A stretch of 64,000 nucleotides of DNA from Anaerolineaceae bacterium (GTDB lineage: Bacteria; Chloroflexota; Anaerolineae; Aggregatilineales; Phototrophicaceae). Below the pieces are notes generated by a model. It saw nothing but the letters and a program-made list of their open reading frames with translations, had not been told where the DNA came from and made no database searches. The position numbers were made by a program, and so were the translations under genes. Positions 10,259 through 18,633 of this stretch are shown one piece after another (the stretch's first letter is position 1; each line of letters opens with the position of its first letter). Location: NCBI GenBank assembly GCA_028818375.1, contig JAPPOB010000010.1:992001-1056000 (forward strand), in the 5' to 3' direction.

Positions 10259-12337
10259 CTACTGTTCTTCTTCGGCCTCGCGTTTCGCGGCGGCGATCAC
10301 GTCGCCGGTAAGGTGCGCGGGCACCTGCTCATAGTGCGAAAACACCATGGTATAGATTCCGCGGCCGCCGGTGATCGAACGCAGGTCGTTGCCGTAGCGG
10401 ATCATCTCCGCCAACGGGACCTGCGCGCTGACAATGCTCTTGCTGCTTTCGCTCTCCATGCCCTGCACGCGCCCGCGCCGCGTGTTCAGGTCGCCCATGA
10501 TGTCACCCATCATGGATTCCGGCACTGTGATGCGCACGTCCATGATCGGTTCCTGCAGGACGGGGCCCGCCTCGCTGAAGGCTTCCCTGAATCCTTCGCG
10601 ACCCGCGATCTGGAAGGCGATGTCCTTTGAATCGACCGGGTGTTCCTTGCCATCGAAAACCACGGCCTTCACGTCCACCACGGGGAAGCCGGCGATCACA
10701 CCTTCCGGCAGAACGGTCTGTATGCCCTTGTCGATGGAGGGCAGGAAGGAACTGGAGATCGCCCCGCCGAAGACCTTCGATTCGTACTCGTAGCCATTGC
10801 CGGCGTTGGGCTCCAGGCGGAGGCTGATTTCGGCGAACTGGCCCGCGCCGCCGGTCTGTTTCTTGTGGCGGTAGGTCGCCTCACTGCTGCGGGTGATGGT
10901 CTCCTTGTAGGGCACGCGGGGCATCCCGGTATCGAGATTGACTCCCAGCCGTTCCGCCCTGCTGATGGCCAGGTTCACGTGCGCCTCGCCCATGCCCTCG
11001 AGAATCGTCTGGCGCGTGTCGCCGTCATGGCGCCAGCGCAGGGTGGGGTCGGAACCCGCCAGATTGGTCAAAATGGAGCCCATGCGCGTACCATCCGCCT
11101 GGGTGCGGGGCGAGATGGCCACCATGTACAGCGGCGCCGGCAGGTCCGGGCTGGCGATCTGAAGTTGCGCGTCCCTGGTGCTGAGCGTGTCGCCGGTGCG
11201 CGTGTCGCCGAGCTTGGAAACGACCCCGATGTCGCCGCAGTACAGGACACTGACATTCTCCTGTTCCTTGCCGCGCATCACAATCAGGGGGCCGAAACGC
11301 TCCTCATGGCGCCGCGTACTGTTGTAATAACGCGTGTCCGCCAGCACCGAACCCGAGAAGATGCGGAAATAGGTCAAGGTGCCGACGTAACGATCGTTGA
11401 TGGACTTGAAGACCCAAGCGGCCAGCGGCGCATCGTCGTCCTGCGTCGCCGCCAGCGTTTCGCCGGCTTCGTCGCCGCTCTCCAGGCGAACGCTGCGGCC
11501 GCCAGGTTGCGGCGCGTAGGCAATCAGCGCCTCCATCAAGGGCACAATGCCGATGTTTTTGGTGGCCGCGGTGGCGAAGACCGGCACTGTTCGCAGTTCG
11601 GGGTCACGCGCGGCCTTGCGCATGCCGTTACGAATCTCCTCATCGCTGAGGTCGCCTTCCTCGAAGTATTTCTCGATCAGGTCGTCGTCGGATTCGGCGG
11701 CCGCCTCCACCAGTTCCAGGCGCGCTGTCTCCACCGCATCTTCCATGTCAGGCGGGAGGTCAGAGCGCTCCGCGCCCGCGCCCAGGTAGGCCTTTTGCGT
11801 GATCAGGTTGACCACGCCGGCAAAGTCGGCCTGTTCGCCCAGCGGCAACATGACCGGAATGAACTTGTAGTCCGAAAAGCTTTCCTGCAGACTTGCAAGC
11901 GCGGCATCGAAATCGGCGTTGTCCCGGTCCACCTTGTTGATCACGACCATTATGGGTTGCCGACTGGCGCGGGCAAATTCCCAGGCCAGCTCGGTCCCCA
12001 CTTCCACACCGGCAACCGCATCAACCACAACCACGATCGAATCCGCCACGTAGACCGCGTTCTTCACCTCGCCCTGAAAGTCCGTGTAACCAGGGGTGTC
12101 CAGCAGGTTGATCTTGGTCTCGTTAAACTCGACCGGAACCAGCGAAGTGGAGAGCGAAAGCGCGCGCTCCTTCTCATCATCGTCCCAGTCCGAAACCGTG
12201 TTGCCTTCCTCGACGGTTCCCAGACGATTGGTAACGCCGCTGTTGTAGAGCAACGCTTCAACCAGCGAGGTCTTGCCGGACCCCTGATGGCCCGTCAAGG
12301 CGACGTTGCGGATGTTCTCGCTTGTGTATTCCTTCAT
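10259..12337 (-). CDS. Elongation factor G-like GTPase (FusA2-type paralogue)
   Basis: A 692-residue translational GTPase of the EF-G-like subgroup, not canonical FusA. G1 is GHQGSGKTS where true EF-G has AHIDAGKTT; G3 is DTPGYTDF and G4 is NKVD. The five EF-G domains are present in order: G domain to about 280, domain II (VFKSINDRYVGTLTYFRIFSGSV), domain III (GEAHVNLAISRAERLGV), domain IV (YRHKKQTGGAGQFAEISLR) and domain V (LQEPIMDVRITVPESMMG). Its role in actinobacterial relatives is unresolved; ribosome-associated stress or elongation functions are plausible. The start at 12337 (MKEYTSENIRNVALTGHQ) has GGGAAGG upstream; an open frame extending 62 codons further upstream lacks homology and overlaps the promoter. 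Confidence 0.93.
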   Translation of the reverse strand: MKEYTSENIRNVALTGHQGSGKTSLVEALLYNSGVTNRLGTVEEGNTVSDWDDDEKERALSLSTSLVPVEFNETKINLLDTPGYTDFQGEVKNAVYVADSIVVVVDAVAGVEVGTELAWEFARASRQPIMVVINKVDRDNADFDAALASLQESFSDYKFIPVMLPLGEQADFAGVVNLITQKAYLGAGAERSDLPPDMEDAVETARLELVEAAAESDDDLIEKYFEEGDLSDEEIRNGMRKAARDPELRTVPVFATAATKNIGIVPLMEALIAYAPQPGGRSVRLESGDEAGETLAATQDDDAPLAAWVFKSINDRYVGTLTYFRIFSGSVLADTRYYNSTRRHEERFGPLIVMRGKEQENVSVLYCGDIGVVSKLGDTRTGDTLSTRDAQLQIASPDLPAPLYMVAISPRTQADGTRMGSILTNLAGSDPTLRWRHDGDTRQTILEGMGEAHVNLAISRAERLGVNLDTGMPRVPYKETITRSSEATYRHKKQTGGAGQFAEISLRLEPNAGNGYEYESKVFGGAISSSFLPSIDKGIQTVLPEGVIAGFPVVDVKAVVFDGKEHPVDSKDIAFQIAGREGFREAFSEAGPVLQEPIMDVRITVPESMMGDIMGDLNTRRGRVQGMESESSKSIVSAQVPLAEMIRYGNDLRSITGGRGIYTMVFSHYEQVPAHLTGDVIAAAKREAEEEQ

Positions 12338-12430
12338 GCCCTTCCCTGTGCCAGAATCGCTTTCCTGGCTTCCTCCATACACAGACCGGGCCACAGGACC
12401 CGGTGTCCTCAAAACAGATGGTGAGGGTCG

Positions 12431-12459
12431 ATTGTAGAGCCAGGGTTCAGGAATGTCAA
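12431..12459 (-). promoter_or_regulatory. Sigma-70-type promoter of the EF-G-like gene
   Basis: On the minus strand TTGACA (complement of 12454-12459, a perfect -35) and TACAAT (complement of 12431-12436) are separated by exactly 17 bases. The predicted start near 12424 gives a leader of about 87 bases before the ATG at 12337. Confidence 0.75.
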
Positions 12460-12501
12460 AGCGCAGTCCCGGCGCAGCGTCTGTACCCTGCCGGAGCGCC
12501 A

Positions 12502-12510
12502 TGCTACAAT
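12502..12510 (+). promoter_or_regulatory. Extended -10 promoter of the glyA-gcvT fusion gene
   Basis: TGC-TACAAT, an extended -10. It would start transcription near 12517, which makes the ATG at 12509 unusable and supports the ATG at 12542 (with GGAAAG upstream) as the true start. Confidence 0.5.
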
Positions 12511-12541
12511 GCCCGACCTTCATTCAGTGCGGAAAGAGCCC

Positions 12542-15500
12542 ATGTCCGACTTCTTGATTCGCGGCAGTCTGGAAGAACTGGACCCCGCGGTCGCCGAACT
12601 CGTGCGTCACGAGACCGCCCGCCAGGCCCGCTACCTGATCCTGATCCCCTCGGAAAGTACCGTGCCGGCCGTCGTCCGCGAGACCCTGTCCTCATCCTTT
12701 CACAACATCTACGCGGAAGGCTATCCGCTGGAACACACACGCCGCATGAGAGAGGAGGAAATCCTCGATTACCATGTGCGCCTGCCCGAGTACCGGCGCC
12801 AGGCGGACCATCGTTATTACAAGGGCACCGAATACGCCAACATCCTGGAGGCCCTCGCCCGTCGCCGTACCGCAGAGCGATTCGCCACGGAGCGCTTCGC
12901 TGCGGATGAGCTTTACGTCAATGTGCAGGCGCTGTCCGGCGGGCCGGCCAACAACGCCGTCTACAGCGCCCTGCTGGATATTGGCGACACGGTCATGGGC
13001 ATGGACCTGATTCAGGGCGGCCACCTCACGCACGGCAGCCCGGTCAACCGCAGCGGCATCAACTACAACATCGTCAGCTATGGCATCGATCCGATCAACG
13101 AGCGCATCGACTACGACGCCCTGCGTCAGCTGGCGCGGCAGCACGCTCCGAAAATGATCATTGCGGGCTACAGCAGCTACTCCTTCGCGCCGGACCTTGG
13201 CCTGTTTCGCGACATCGCCGATGAAGTCGGCGCGTACCTGCTGGCCGACGTCGCTCACGTGGCCGGCCTGGTCATCGCCGGCGCTTACCCAAACCCGGTT
13301 GGCATCGCTGACGTCGTCACATTCACCACGCATAAAACGCTCAACGGGCCGCGGGGCGCCGCCATCATCACGCATCGTGCGCCGCTGGCGCGCAAGATCG
13401 ATCGCGCCGTCTTCCCCGGCGAGCAGGGTGGCCCGCACATGAACGCCGTGGCCGCCCTGGCTGTGTCCATGCGCCTGGCGGGCAGCGACAGCTTCAGGGA
13501 ACTCCAGCATCGCACCTGCCGTAACGCGCAACGCCTGGCCAGTCGCCTGCAGGAGCAGGGCCTGCGCCTGCCCTATGGCGGCACCAACACCCATTTGCTG
13601 GTGGTGGACTGCAGCACGATCAGGGGTGAGGATGGCACGGCGTTGAGCGGCGATATGGCCGCTCGCCTGCTGGACCTGGCGGGCATCGTACTCAACCGCC
13701 AGACGATTCCCGGCGATACCAGCGCCCTGCGGCCGGGCGGCATTCGCATCGGCACGCCCTGGGTCACCCAGCGCGGCTTCGGCGACGCAGAAATCGACCG
13801 CCTGGCCGAAATCATCGCCACGCTGCTTGCGGCCTGCCGTCCTTTCTCGCTTACAGGTCGCCTGCGGCCCCAGCCGCGCGCCAAAATTGATTTCGACCTG
13901 CTGCAAGAGATGCGCCTCGCCGTTCGTGAACTGGCCGCCAGCGCGGGCATCGACACCGACGCCGCTGTGGACGGCTATCCCCATTTTCACGATCTGGACA
14001 GCGAAGCGGACCTCGATGGCTGGCTCACGCTCGAAGTCCGGGGCGAGCACGCCCGCAATTTCCTGCACCTGGCTACCGGCAGCAACGTGCTGGCGCTGGT
14101 GCCGGACCAGCATCAGGCGTCAAGTGTGTACGGCGCCGATGGCGTCCTGCTCTCACGCGCCGTTGTGGAAGGCTCGGGCGACTGCTTCCGCCTGCATGTT
14201 GAGCGGGCGCAGGGACGCGTCGCCTCCTGGTTGCGCGCGCTCTCCGACGGTTACGTCGTGCACGATAAACAAGATCTGTACGGCAAATTGCCTGGGCCGG
14301 TGGACGTCAGGGTCGCCGGGCCCACCGACCTGTCGCAACTGCCCGTCGACGTCAGCGCTGACTGGCCTGAAGAGTGCGGCCGGGTCGACAAGATCCGATA
14401 CATCGGTCATCAGGAACGTTCTTCCGCAGATCCTCTGCCCTCCTTCAGTTACAAGGAGCCGGAACTCGACGAACTGCGGGTGACTCCCCTTCACGGCCTG
14501 CATCAGCAACTTGGCGCGCGCCTGGTGGATTTCGCCGGCTACGACATGCCGGTCTGGTACAGCTCGGTGCGCGAGGAACATCAGGCGGTGCGGGCGGGCG
14601 CCGGTCTCTTCGACGTGGCGCATATGGGCGTGCTGGAGTTCACGGGCCCAGGCGCGGGCGATTTTCTTGACCGTGTAACGACCAATGACGTCACGAAAAT
14701 CGCCATGGGGGCCTCGCAGTACTCATTTCTCCTGGATGAAAGAGGCTTGCCGCTGGACGACCTGATGCTCTACCGCCTGGCGGAAGAGCGCTGGTTGATG
14801 GTCGTCAATGCCTCAAACAACGAAAAAGTGCTCGCCTGGCTGCAGGCCGTGATGGCCGGCAGCGTGCAAGTCGACCCGGACTACCCGGACCGTCGAATCG
14901 AGAACTGCGATCGATTTGCACTGCGCGACTTGCGCGCGGAGTCCAGCGGCGACGACCGTCGCGTCGATCTGGCGCTGCAGGGGCCAGGCAGCCACGAGGT
15001 CCTGGCCGGGCTGGGCGCTGACGACCGCGACTTGCGCCGTCTGAAGACCTTGCCATGGGCCGGCGTGATTCAGGCCCGTTTCGCCGACTTCGACCTGATC
15101 GTGTCACGGACCGGCTACACCGGCGAGCGCGTCGCCTACGAACTATTTGTTCACCCGGAGCAGGCGTCAACGCTGGCGCAATCCTTGCTGCAGCATGGCG
15201 CCGCGCCTTGCGGTCTGGCCGCGCGCGACAGCCTGCGCATTGAGGCCGGCCTGCCGCTCTACGGTCACGAACTGGCGGGGCCGCTGGGCCTCAATCCTGC
15301 GGACGCCGGCTTTGGCAGCTACGTGCGGCTCTACAAGCCCTGGTTCATTGGAAAATCCGCCTTCGCCGCCCACGAAGCCAGGCGCGAGGCCGGCGTGACC
15401 CGTTTTCGTCTGGATGGCCGACGCGCCCGCCCTGCCCATCAGGGCGACGCGCTCATCGATGAGCGGGGACGCGTCGTGGGCGTCGTCACGAGTTGCGCCG

Positions 15501-15685
15501 CCAGCGGCGACGGAACGCAACTTGGTCAGGCCTGGTTGAGGAAGGACGCCGGTCGCGCCGGCGCCAACCTGCACGTGGTCGCCGCGGGAGATTCCAGACG
15601 GTCAGGAGCCACCCTGCGAATGGGCGCGCGGGTCGCCCTGCCCCGCCCGGCGACCGTGCTCAGTCGTTTTCCACGTCGCAAATAA
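12542..15685 (+). CDS. Fused serine hydroxymethyltransferase and glycine cleavage T protein (GlyA-GcvT)
   Basis: A 1047-residue fusion of two enzymes that share 5,10-methylene-tetrahydrofolate. Residues 1 to about 445 are a PLP-dependent SHMT (serine + THF to glycine + methylene-THF): IPSESTVPAVV, YAEGYP, LADVAHVAGLVIAGAYPNP and the PLP lysine Lys265 in FTTHKTLNGPRG. Residues about 646-1047 are a full GcvT aminomethyltransferase: HGLHQQLGARLVDFAGYDMPVWY, FDVAHMGVLEFTGPGAGDFLDRV, ISRTGYTGE-like VSRTGYTGERVAYELF and RDSLRIEAGLPLYGHEL. Residues about 450-640 are an extra domain whose pattern (LTLEVRGEHARNFLHLATGSNVLAL) looks like a worn GcvT/YgfZ folate-binding fold. The SHMT part also has a 28-residue insert after YAEGYP. 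The other glycine cleavage genes lie 29 kb away at 44528. Confidence 0.93.
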   Translation: MSDFLIRGSLEELDPAVAELVRHETARQARYLILIPSESTVPAVVRETLSSSFHNIYAEGYPLEHTRRMREEEILDYHVRLPEYRRQADHRYYKGTEYANILEALARRRTAERFATERFAADELYVNVQALSGGPANNAVYSALLDIGDTVMGMDLIQGGHLTHGSPVNRSGINYNIVSYGIDPINERIDYDALRQLARQHAPKMIIAGYSSYSFAPDLGLFRDIADEVGAYLLADVAHVAGLVIAGAYPNPVGIADVVTFTTHKTLNGPRGAAIITHRAPLARKIDRAVFPGEQGGPHMNAVAALAVSMRLAGSDSFRELQHRTCRNAQRLASRLQEQGLRLPYGGTNTHLLVVDCSTIRGEDGTALSGDMAARLLDLAGIVLNRQTIPGDTSALRPGGIRIGTPWVTQRGFGDAEIDRLAEIIATLLAACRPFSLTGRLRPQPRAKIDFDLLQEMRLAVRELAASAGIDTDAAVDGYPHFHDLDSEADLDGWLTLEVRGEHARNFLHLATGSNVLALVPDQHQASSVYGADGVLLSRAVVEGSGDCFRLHVERAQGRVASWLRALSDGYVVHDKQDLYGKLPGPVDVRVAGPTDLSQLPVDVSADWPEECGRVDKIRYIGHQERSSADPLPSFSYKEPELDELRVTPLHGLHQQLGARLVDFAGYDMPVWYSSVREEHQAVRAGAGLFDVAHMGVLEFTGPGAGDFLDRVTTNDVTKIAMGASQYSFLLDERGLPLDDLMLYRLAEERWLMVVNASNNEKVLAWLQAVMAGSVQVDPDYPDRRIENCDRFALRDLRAESSGDDRRVDLALQGPGSHEVLAGLGADDRDLRRLKTLPWAGVIQARFADFDLIVSRTGYTGERVAYELFVHPEQASTLAQSLLQHGAAPCGLAARDSLRIEAGLPLYGHELAGPLGLNPADAGFGSYVRLYKPWFIGKSAFAAHEARREAGVTRFRLDGRRARPAHQGDALIDERGRVVGVVTSCAASGDGTQLGQAWLRKDAGRAGANLHVVAAGDSRRSGATLRMGARVALPRPATVLSRFPRRK

Positions 15686-15703
15686 TCTGGCGCGGCCGGG
15701 AAG

Positions 15704-16498
15704 TTAGCCGCCGGCGACCTGCGCTTCCGGCAGCGGGCCGACAGCTTCCCGCCTGCCAGCGGCGAAGGCAACCAGGGCGTCGAACAGCGCCTGTTGCTGC
15801 GGGTCCACGTCGGCCGACACCTCCGGGTGCCACTGTACTGCCAGCAGGAAGGGATGGTCCGGCGCCTCGACGGCCTCGATGATGCCGTCCGGCGCCTGCG
15901 CCACGACGCGCAGCCCCGGCGCAAGGTCGCGAATCGCCTGGTGATGCGAGGAAACGGTGCTCACTTCCCGCCCGTGACAACTGCGTTCCAACAGGGAGTC
16001 CGGTTCAACGCTGACCGGATGGGTCGACCAGGAGCCACCCGGGCTGCGATGGATGTCGGGATGCACATGGTCCGGGATGTGTTCGATAAGCGTGCCGCCC
16101 AGAGCGACGTTCAGCGCCTGCAGGCCACGACAAATCATCAGTGTAGGCAGGTCGCCGCGCGCCAGCCAGCGCATCATCTGTATCTCGGTTTCGTCACGCT
16201 CCGCATCGGGTTCCGAAAGTTGCGGGTGCGCGCAGTCGCCACCATAGCGCGCCGGGTCGAGATCGCCGCCACCGGTGGCGATCATACCATCGAGGGGAAT
16301 GTTGCCCATCCAGGCGGGGTCGCCAGGCGGCAGCAGAACCGGCAGCCCGCCGGCGCGACGAATCGCGTCCACGTATTGCGCAGGAACCGTATAGAGTTCA
16401 CGGTAATGTTTGCTAAAATCGCGGCTTTCCCGCCGACCGGCCGTCGCCAGTCCGATGACCGGCCTGTCCGCGAGTTGCCGACCCGCAGCTTCAGGCAA
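15704..16498 (-). CDS. Class I glutamine amidotransferase, gamma-Glu-GABA hydrolase family (PuuD-like)
   Basis: A protein of about 264 residues with the class I amidotransferase fold: GMIATGGGDLDPARYGG near the N-terminus, nucleophile Cys in LMICRGLQALNVALGG, and the His/Glu of the triad in VQWHPEVS. The GGGDxDP start and the overall length fit the peptidase C26/PuuD family, which hydrolyses gamma-glutamyl amides such as gamma-glutamyl-GABA. The start is uncertain: no ATG occurs at the domain edge, so a TTG at 16498, overlapping the stop of the upstream ATPase by 8 bases, is preferred; an ATG at 16591 would add about 31 non-homologous residues. The overlap implies co-translation with the peptide-type transporter. 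Confidence 0.82.
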   Translation of the reverse strand: MPEAAGRQLADRPVIGLATAGRRESRDFSKHYRELYTVPAQYVDAIRRAGGLPVLLPPGDPAWMGNIPLDGMIATGGGDLDPARYGGDCAHPQLSEPDAERDETEIQMMRWLARGDLPTLMICRGLQALNVALGGTLIEHIPDHVHPDIHRSPGGSWSTHPVSVEPDSLLERSCHGREVSTVSSHHQAIRDLAPGLRVVAQAPDGIIEAVEAPDHPFLLAVQWHPEVSADVDPQQQALFDALVAFAAGRREAVGPLPEAQVAGG

Positions 16499-17531
16499 CG
16501 GGGGCCCCGTTGGCCATCGCTTGCGTACGTTCTGCCTCAGGGACTTCCTCGTCATAGAGGAAACACTTGACGCTGCGGCCCTGCACTTCAATGTCGCGCG
16601 GCACCGTGGTTTTGCAGATGTCCATCACGGCCGGGCAGCGGCCCGCATAGCGACAGCCGGTGCGGGTGTATTCTTCCGTATCCATCACGGCCAGGCTGGC
16701 ATCGCCCTCCCAGGTCTTCTCGGGATCGGCCTCCGGGATGGCGTTCTTCAGGTTCTGCGTGTAGGGGTGCAGCGGCTCGCCGAGCACGTTTTCCACAGGG
16801 CCGCTCTCCACTACCCAGCCGCGCAGCATGACCGCGATGCGGTCCGCAGCGTAGTAGGCCGTGGTCAGGTCATGGGTGATGTAGAGCACGCTTACCTTGT
16901 GCTCGTCACGCAGCGTGCGGAACAGATTGACGATGGACATGCGCAGCGAGGCGTCCAGCATGCTGACCGGCTCGTCGGCCACCAGCAGCGAAGGTCGAGT
17001 CAGCAGGGCGCGTGCCACCGACACACGTTGCGCCTGGCCGCCGGAAAGTTCATTGGGATAGCGCCCGCGCACCTCTGCCAGCGACAGACCCACGGCATGC
17101 AAGGCCTCGTCAACGTGCGCGTCGATGCCCTCGCGCGTCGTCGCCATCTTGTAGTTGCGCGTCGTCTCGTAGAGGTAGCTGTCAATGCGCTTCAGCGGGC
17201 TGAAGGTGGCGAAGGGGTCCTGAAAAATCGGTTGCACTTCCTTCAGGAACCAGTCGCGCCGTTCCTTGTTGGTCAAATGCAGGACGTCCCTGCCCTTGTA
17301 ATACATGTTGCCGGAGGTCGCGTGCTCAAGACCCAGCACCAGGCGCGCCAGGGTCGTCTTGCCGCTGCCGCTTTCACCGGCCAAGGTGTAAATCTCCGGC
17401 CTGTCGTTGCGAATGGCGAAACTTGCTCCCGCCACCGCCTCCAAGCGCGTCGTCGAAAACCCTTCACGCGTGACGAAAACGCGCTGCAGACTCTCTACGC
17501 TCAGCAGGGAATGTTCTCTGTCAGTCTGCAT
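16491..17531 (-). CDS. Oligopeptide/oligosaccharide ABC transporter ATP-binding protein (DppF/OppF-like)
   Basis: A 346-residue ATPase, second of the pair in an Opp/Dpp-type importer. Walker A is GESGSGKTT, the signature is LSGGQAQRVSVAR and Walker B is LLVADEPVSMLD. The C-terminal oligopeptide-transporter tail is present, with the cysteine pattern GCRYAGRCPAVMDIC. The start at 17531 ([15 protein letters not shown]) lies 11 bases inside the upstream ATPase gene. Opp/Dpp-type systems in thermophiles and Chloroflexota often carry oligosaccharides, and the surrounding genes suggest that here, but sequence alone does not define the substrate. Confidence 0.93.
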   Translation of the reverse strand: MQTDREHSLLSVESLQRVFVTREGFSTTRLEAVAGASFAIRNDRPEIYTLAGESGSGKTTLARLVLGLEHATSGNMYYKGRDVLHLTNKERRDWFLKEVQPIFQDPFATFSPLKRIDSYLYETTRNYKMATTREGIDAHVDEALHAVGLSLAEVRGRYPNELSGGQAQRVSVARALLTRPSLLVADEPVSMLDASLRMSIVNLFRTLRDEHKVSVLYITHDLTTAYYAADRIAVMLRGWVVESGPVENVLGEPLHPYTQNLKNAIPEADPEKTWEGDASLAVMDTEEYTRTGCRYAGRCPAVMDICKTTVPRDIEVQGRSVKCFLYDEEVPEAERTQAMANGAPVA

Positions 17532-18633
17532 GCGGCATCTCCGCGGCATGTTCAATTTCACCGGCTTCAAGCGGGGCGTCCACCTGGTGGAAACATGCCA
17601 CCCGGTGCGGCGGCCCCGTCCCGTTGCCGATGCCCTCCACGGGCAACAGCGGCGGCACCTCCTGGCGACAAATGTCGGTCGCCAGCGGGCAGCGGGGATG
17701 AAAGCGGCAGCCATCCGGCGGGTTGTCCAGCGCCGGCGGCCGGCCGGGAATGCCCACGCGCTCGCTGCGGTCGCCCATCCGCGGCAGCGATTCGATCAGG
17801 TAACGCGTGTATGGATGACGCGGTCGGCGGAAAATGGTGGACGTGTCCGCCTCCTCCACCAGGTTGCCGGCGTAAAGCACGGCGACGCGGTTGGTCAGGT
17901 TGGCGTGTACGCCCATGTCATGGGTGACCAGCACCAGCGTGCTGTTTTCGCGCTTTTGAACCTCTTTCAACAATTCGATGACGCCGCGTTGCACCACCAC
18001 GTCCAGTGCTGTGGTCGGCTCATCCGCAAAGATCAGCCGGGGCGTCAAAATCGTCGCCAGGGCGATCGTCACCCGCTGCCGCATGCCGCCGGAGAGCTGG
18101 TGCGGGTAATTGCCCAGCACGCCCTCCCGCAGGCCCAGTTCCTGGAGGTAGTTGCGCGCCATCTCGATCGATTGCTCGCGCGTGGTCTCCTGGTGCGCGG
18201 CGATAAAGTCGTGAAAGGTGTCGCGGATGCGCCGCACCGGGTTGAGGACGTGCATCGAACCCTGCGGAATGTAGGAGACGCGCCGCCAGCGGATTGCCTC
18301 GCGGTCCTCCTCCGTCTGTTTCAGGGCGTCGATCTTGCCGGCATCGAAGTCATATTCGACCTTGCCGCCCACGATGGTCAACGGCGACACGATTTCGCCC
18401 AGCAGCGCCTTCAGCAGGGTCGACTTGCCACAGCCGCTCTCGCCCGCGATGCCATAGATTTCGCCCTCGCGGATAGCCAGCGTCAGGTCGTCCACGGCCT
18501 TGACGGTGCGTTCCACGCCATAGGCCTGGGTGATGTACCAGGCTTTCAGGCCCTCGGCCTCGACGACGTTGCGCGCTTCTTCGTTCACCCTGGCCTGCTC
18601 CATTCCGGCGCTCGCCGCTGTTTCCGGGCTCAT
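17521..18633 (-). CDS. Oligopeptide/oligosaccharide ABC transporter ATP-binding protein (DppD/OppD-like)
   Basis: A 370-residue ATPase partner of the preceding one. Walker A is GESGCGKST, the signature is [12 protein letters not shown] and Walker B is [12 protein letters not shown]. The C-terminal extension carries [15 protein letters not shown]. The start at 18633 ([19 protein letters not shown]) overlaps the permease stop as ATGA; the longer open frame upstream is antisense noise. All five transporter genes run on one strand with overlaps or gaps under 90 bases. Confidence 0.93.
   Translation of the reverse strand: MSPETAASAGMEQARVNEEARNVVEAEGLKAWYITQAYGVERTVKAVDDLTLAIREGEIYGIAGESGCGKSTLLKALLGEIVSPLTIVGGKVEYDFDAGKIDALKQTEEDREAIRWRRVSYIPQGSMHVLNPVRRIRDTFHDFIAAHQETTREQSIEMARNYLQELGLREGVLGNYPHQLSGGMRQRVTIALATILTPRLIFADEPTTALDVVVQRGVIELLKEVQKRENSTLVLVTHDMGVHANLTNRVAVLYAGNLVEEADTSTIFRRPRHPYTRYLIESLPRMGDRSERVGIPGRPPALDNPPDGCRFHPRCPLATDICRQEVPPLLPVEGIGNGTGPPHRVACFHQVDAPLEAGEIEHAAEMPHAD

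Noticed and set aside
12509..12541. Earlier ATG for the glyA-gcvT fusion
   Set aside because: It overlaps the -10 box and adds 11 residues without SHMT resemblance; GGAAAG precedes 12542.
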